From Auanema rhodensis (taxonomy: Eukaryota > Nematoda > Chromadorea > Rhabditida > Rhabditidae), in assembly GCA_964057225.1 (NCBI GenBank), contig OZ059897.1, positions 2,914,001-2,978,000 on the forward strand: DNA of 64,000 bases. Direction: 5' to 3'. Within the stretch, counting starts at the first letter, position 1; each line of letters opens with the position of its first letter. A program made the translations under genes and the position numbers. Under the pieces are notes generated by a model that saw nothing but the letters and a program-made list of their open reading frames with translations, was not told where the DNA came from and made no database searches. Below, in pieces: positions 61,069 to 64,000 of this stretch.

Positions 61069-64000
61069 AGTGCATTCGATGCGGATTTTTAAGCTGCGTT
61101 GATCTGTGTTATCAGATTTGCGCTAGCTTAAAAATGCACCGAGTAATCAACTGATATAGGTTCACACTTATATCCTCGATTTTCACCCTGAAGAATTAAT
61201 TTTTTCGTTGAATAACATTGTCCATCGTCTTTGCCTTGAAAAAAGAAATCTAAAAACTCCTATTTTTTGTGAAATTATTTAGAAATTTTTCGGGAAAATT
61301 TTTGTCACAATGTTTTTGGAAGCAATGTTGAGTGTACATGGGAACTCAGCATACACTAATGCATTATTTTTCGAACGATCATAACTAATTTTTGTATGGA
61401 GCGTTTTTCAATGTAGTATAGTGCATTCGATGCGGATTTTTAAGCTGCGTCGATCTGTGTTATCAGATTTGAGTTAGCTTGAAAATGCACCGAGATATCA
61501 ACTGATATATGTTCACACTTATATCCTCGATTTTCACCCTGAAGAATTAATTTTTTCGTTGAATAACATTGTCCATCGTCTTTGCCTTGAAAAAAGAAAT
61601 CTAAAAACTCCTACTTTTTGTGAAATTATTTAGAAATTTTTCGGGAAAATTTTTGTCAAAATGTTTTTGGAAGCAATGTTGAGTGTACATGGGAACTCAG
61701 CATACACTAATGCATTATTTTTCAAACGATCATAACTAATTTTTGTATAGAGCGTTTCTCAATGTAGTATAGTTCATTCGATGCGGATTTTTAAGCTGCG
61801 TCGATCTGTGTTATCAGATTTGAGTTAGCTTAAAAATGCACCGAGATATCAACTGATATATGTTCACACTTATATCCTCGATTTTCACCCTGAAGAAATG
61901 ATTTTTTCGTTAACAAACATTGTCCATCGTATTCGTCTTGAAAAAAGGAATCTAAAAACATCTACTTTTTGTGAAATTATTTAGAAATTTTTCGGGAAAA
62001 TTTTTGTCAAAATGTTTTTGGAAGCAATGTTGAGTGTACATGGGAACTCAACATACACTAATGCATTATTTTTCAAACGATCATAACTAATTTTTGTATA
62101 GAGCGTTTCTCAATGTAGTATAGTGCATTCGATGCGGATTTTTAAGCTGCGTCGATCTGTGTTATCAGATTTGCGCTAGCTTAAAAATGCACCGAGTAAT
62201 CAACTGATATAGGTTCACACTTATATCCTCGATTTTCACCCTGAAGAATTAATTTTTTCGTTGAATAACATTGTCCATCGTCTTTGCCTTGAAAAAAGAA
62301 ATCTAAAAACTCCTACTTTTTGTGAAATTATTTAGAAATTTTTCGGGAAAATTTTTGTCACAATGTTTTTGGAAGCAATGTTGAGTGTACATGGGAACTC
62401 AGCATACACTAATGCATTATTTTTCAAACGATCATAACTAATTTTTGTATGGAGCGTTTTTCAATGTAGTATAGTGCATTCGATGCGGATTTTTAAGCTG
62501 CGTTGATCTGTGTTATCAGATTTGCGCTAGCTTAAAAATGCACCGAGTAATCAACTGATATAGGTTCACACTTATATCCTCGATTTTCACCCTGAAGAAT
62601 TAATTTTTTCGTTGAATAACATTGTCCATCGTCTTTGCCTTGAAAAAAGAAATCTAAAAACTCCTATTTTTTGTGAAATTATTTAGAAATTTTTCGGGAA
62701 AATTTTTGTCACAATGTTTTTGGAAGCAATGTTGAGTGTACATGGGAACTCAGCATACACTAATGCATTATTTTTCAAACGATCATAACTAATTTTTGTA
62801 TGGAGCGTTTTTCAATGTAGTATAGTGCATTCGATGCGGATTTTTAAGCTGCGTCGATCTGTGTTATCAGATTTGAGTTAGCTTGAAAATGCACCGAGAT
62901 ATCAACTGATATATGTTCACACTTATATCCTCGATTTTCACCCTGAAGAATTAATTTTTTCGTTGAATAACATTGTCCATCGTCTTTGCCTTGAAAAAAG
63001 AAATCTAAAAACTCCTACTTTTTGTGAAATTATTTAGAAATTTTTCGGGAAAATTTTTGTCAAAATGTTTTTGGAAGCAATGTTGAGTGTACATGGGAAC
63101 TCAGCATACACTAATGCATTATTTTTCAAACGATCATAACTAATTTTTGTATAGAGCGTTTCTCAATGTAGTATAGTGCATTCGATGCGGATTTTTAAGC
63201 TGCGTCGATCTGTGTTATCAGATTTGAGTTAGCTTGAAAATGCACCGAGATATCAACTGATATATGTTCACACTTATATCCTCGATTTTCACCCTGAAGA
63301 ATTAATTTTTTCGTTGAATAACATTGTCCATCGTCTTTGCCTTGAAAAAAGAAATCTAAAAACTCCTACTTTTTGTGAAATTATTTAGAAATTTTTCGGG
63401 AAAATTTTTGTCAAAATGTTTTTGGAAGCAATGTTGAGTGTACATGGGAACTCAGCATACACTAATGCATTATTTTTCAAACGATCATAACTAATTTTTG
63501 TATAGAGCGTTTCTCAATGTAGTATAGTTCATTCGATGCGGATTTTTAAGCTGCGTCGATCTGTGTTATCAGATTTGAGTTAGCTTAAAAATGCACCGAG
63601 ATATCAACTGATATATGTTCACACTTATATCCTCGATTTTCACCCTGAAGAAATGATTTTTTCGTTAACAAACATTGTCCATCGTATTCGTCTTGAAAAA
63701 AGGAATCTAAAAACATCTACTTTTTGTGAAATTATTTAGAAATTTTTCGGGAAAATTTTTGTCAAAATGTTTTTGGAAGCAATGTTGAGTGTACATGGGA
63801 ACTCAACATACACTAATGCATTATTTTTCAAACGATCATAACTAATTTTTGTATAGAGCGTTTCTCAATGTAGTATAGTGCATTCGATGCGGATTTTTAA
63901 GCTGCGTCGATCTGTGTTATCAGATTTGCGCTAGCTTAAAAATGCACCGAGTAATCAACTGATATAGGTTCACACTTATATCCTCGATTTTCACCCTGAA
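61069..64000 (+). repeat. Four-monomer HORs, kind Y, last two units, second with an extra monomer (M175-M183)
   Basis: The unit at 61069-62472 is a standard Y. The unit starting at 62473 has its B/A monomer twice in a row (M180 at 62824 and M181 at 63175). The two differ mainly in the first bases of the following copy: AGTGCATT opens M181 and AGTTCATT opens M182. The window ends inside M183, an A left half with GCGTCGATC, at offset 124. Confidence 0.9.
61420..61770 (+). repeat. Reference chimeric B/A satellite monomer (M176)
   Basis: The left half is B (GAGTTAGCTTG, GATATC, TGTTCAC). From offset 126 onward it is A (AATTAATT, GAATAAC, CTTTGCC, ACTCC). The class switch therefore falls between the last B marker near offset 91 and the first A marker near offset 128. 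Most copies also have TCAAAATG rather than TCACAATG at offsets 237-244. Similar B/A monomers occur at M3, M9, M122, M132, M141, M145, M151, M164, M180 and M181. The shared form suggests one ancestral exchange that was then amplified, rather than repeated independent events. Confidence 0.93.

Larger units (their letters stand above)
1..64000 (+). repeat. Tandem satellite DNA array, 351-bp monomer (182 full copies plus a partial)
   Basis: The same sequence recurs every 351 bases from the first base to the last, always in the same orientation. Monomer starts can be followed by the AGTGCATTCG (or AGTTCATTCG) motif, for example at 1, 352, 703, 1054, 9125, 20004, 30182, 40009, 50188, 60016 and 63877. 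Copies differ from each other at a limited set of recurring positions, and there is no unrelated insertion anywhere. Every reading frame is interrupted in most copies. Both array ends lie outside the window. Such arrays are typical of centromeres and pericentromeric heterochromatin in eukaryotes; that location is inferred, not shown. The strand label is arbitrary. Confidence 0.99.

Noticed and set aside
1-64000. CRISPR array
   Set aside because: There is direct repetition, but the whole 351-bp unit is repeated with no unique spacers, and the unit is far too long for a CRISPR repeat-spacer pair.
1-64000. Primate alpha satellite or the Drosophila 359-bp (1.688) satellite
   Set aside because: The HOR style recalls alpha satellite, but the monomer is 351 not 171 bp and lacks its motifs. 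The length is near the Drosophila family, yet I cannot see convincing similarity by eye. A Dfam or Repbase search would decide.
1-64000. Transposon-derived repeat or LINE tails (A-rich runs at offset 171)
   Set aside because: There are no terminal inverted repeats, target duplications or transposase remnants. The A run is internal and of fixed length in nearly all copies.
1-64000. Promoters, terminators or tRNA genes
   Set aside because: TATA-like and hairpin-like strings occur in every monomer because of the AT-rich composition. Nothing sets any copy apart, and no cloverleaf could be drawn.

Overview
The whole window is one uninterrupted tandem satellite array. I find no protein-coding gene, RNA gene, transposon, CRISPR array, or unique flanking DNA. 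The unit is a 351-bp monomer of about 33% G+C (117 of 351 bases in the first monomer). I set the register at the start of the sequence (AGTGCATTCGATGCGG). The window then holds 182 complete monomers in one head-to-tail orientation, plus a 124-base partial monomer at 63877-64000. Monomer starts follow 351n+1, losing one base after each of six monomers of 350 bp (6319, 8424, 11231, 18250, 20355, 37202). Those six bases are the only net length change in 64 kb. Below, M1 to M183 are monomers in order, and 'offset' means position within a monomer.

Monomers fall into a few classes, defined mainly at offsets 50-200. In the A left half, offsets 51-92 carry TGCGCTAGC, GTAATC and a GG before TTCAC. In the B left half the same positions carry TGAGTTAGC, GATATC and TG. 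In the A right half, offsets 126-200 carry AATTAATT, GAATAAC, CTTTGCC and ACTCC. In the B right half they carry AATGATT, GAAAAAC, ATTCGTC and ACATC. The H right half is a B variant with GTTAAC. Offsets 235-351 are much less variable. Many monomers are chimeras (B/A, A/B, or switched within a half), so short-tract exchange has been frequent.

Layout. 1-4563: mixed A, B/A and H monomers. 4564-6318: a tandem two-monomer duplication. 6319-11931: a duplicated segment and a run of A monomers. 11932-20704: four units of 5, 7, 8 and 5 monomers, each starting with a GTAAGC-marked monomer. 20705-28777: an eight-monomer segment present twice, 5265 bp apart. 28778-39306: five- and four-monomer higher-order repeats (HORs), mostly alternating B and A. 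39658-46677: a 10-monomer HOR (3510 bp) present twice, followed by a shortened 9-monomer version to 49836. 49837-55452: rearranged pieces of the neighbouring units. 55453-64000: four-monomer (1404 bp) HORs of two alternating kinds.

Organism. Monomer length, low G+C and layered HORs indicate eukaryotic centromeric or pericentromeric heterochromatin. An insect is my guess, at low confidence; I cannot name the species or the satellite family. No gene system is present. The interesting biology is the array itself: HOR turnover, intramonomer recombination junctions, and a short dyad that becomes perfect in one lineage of monomers.
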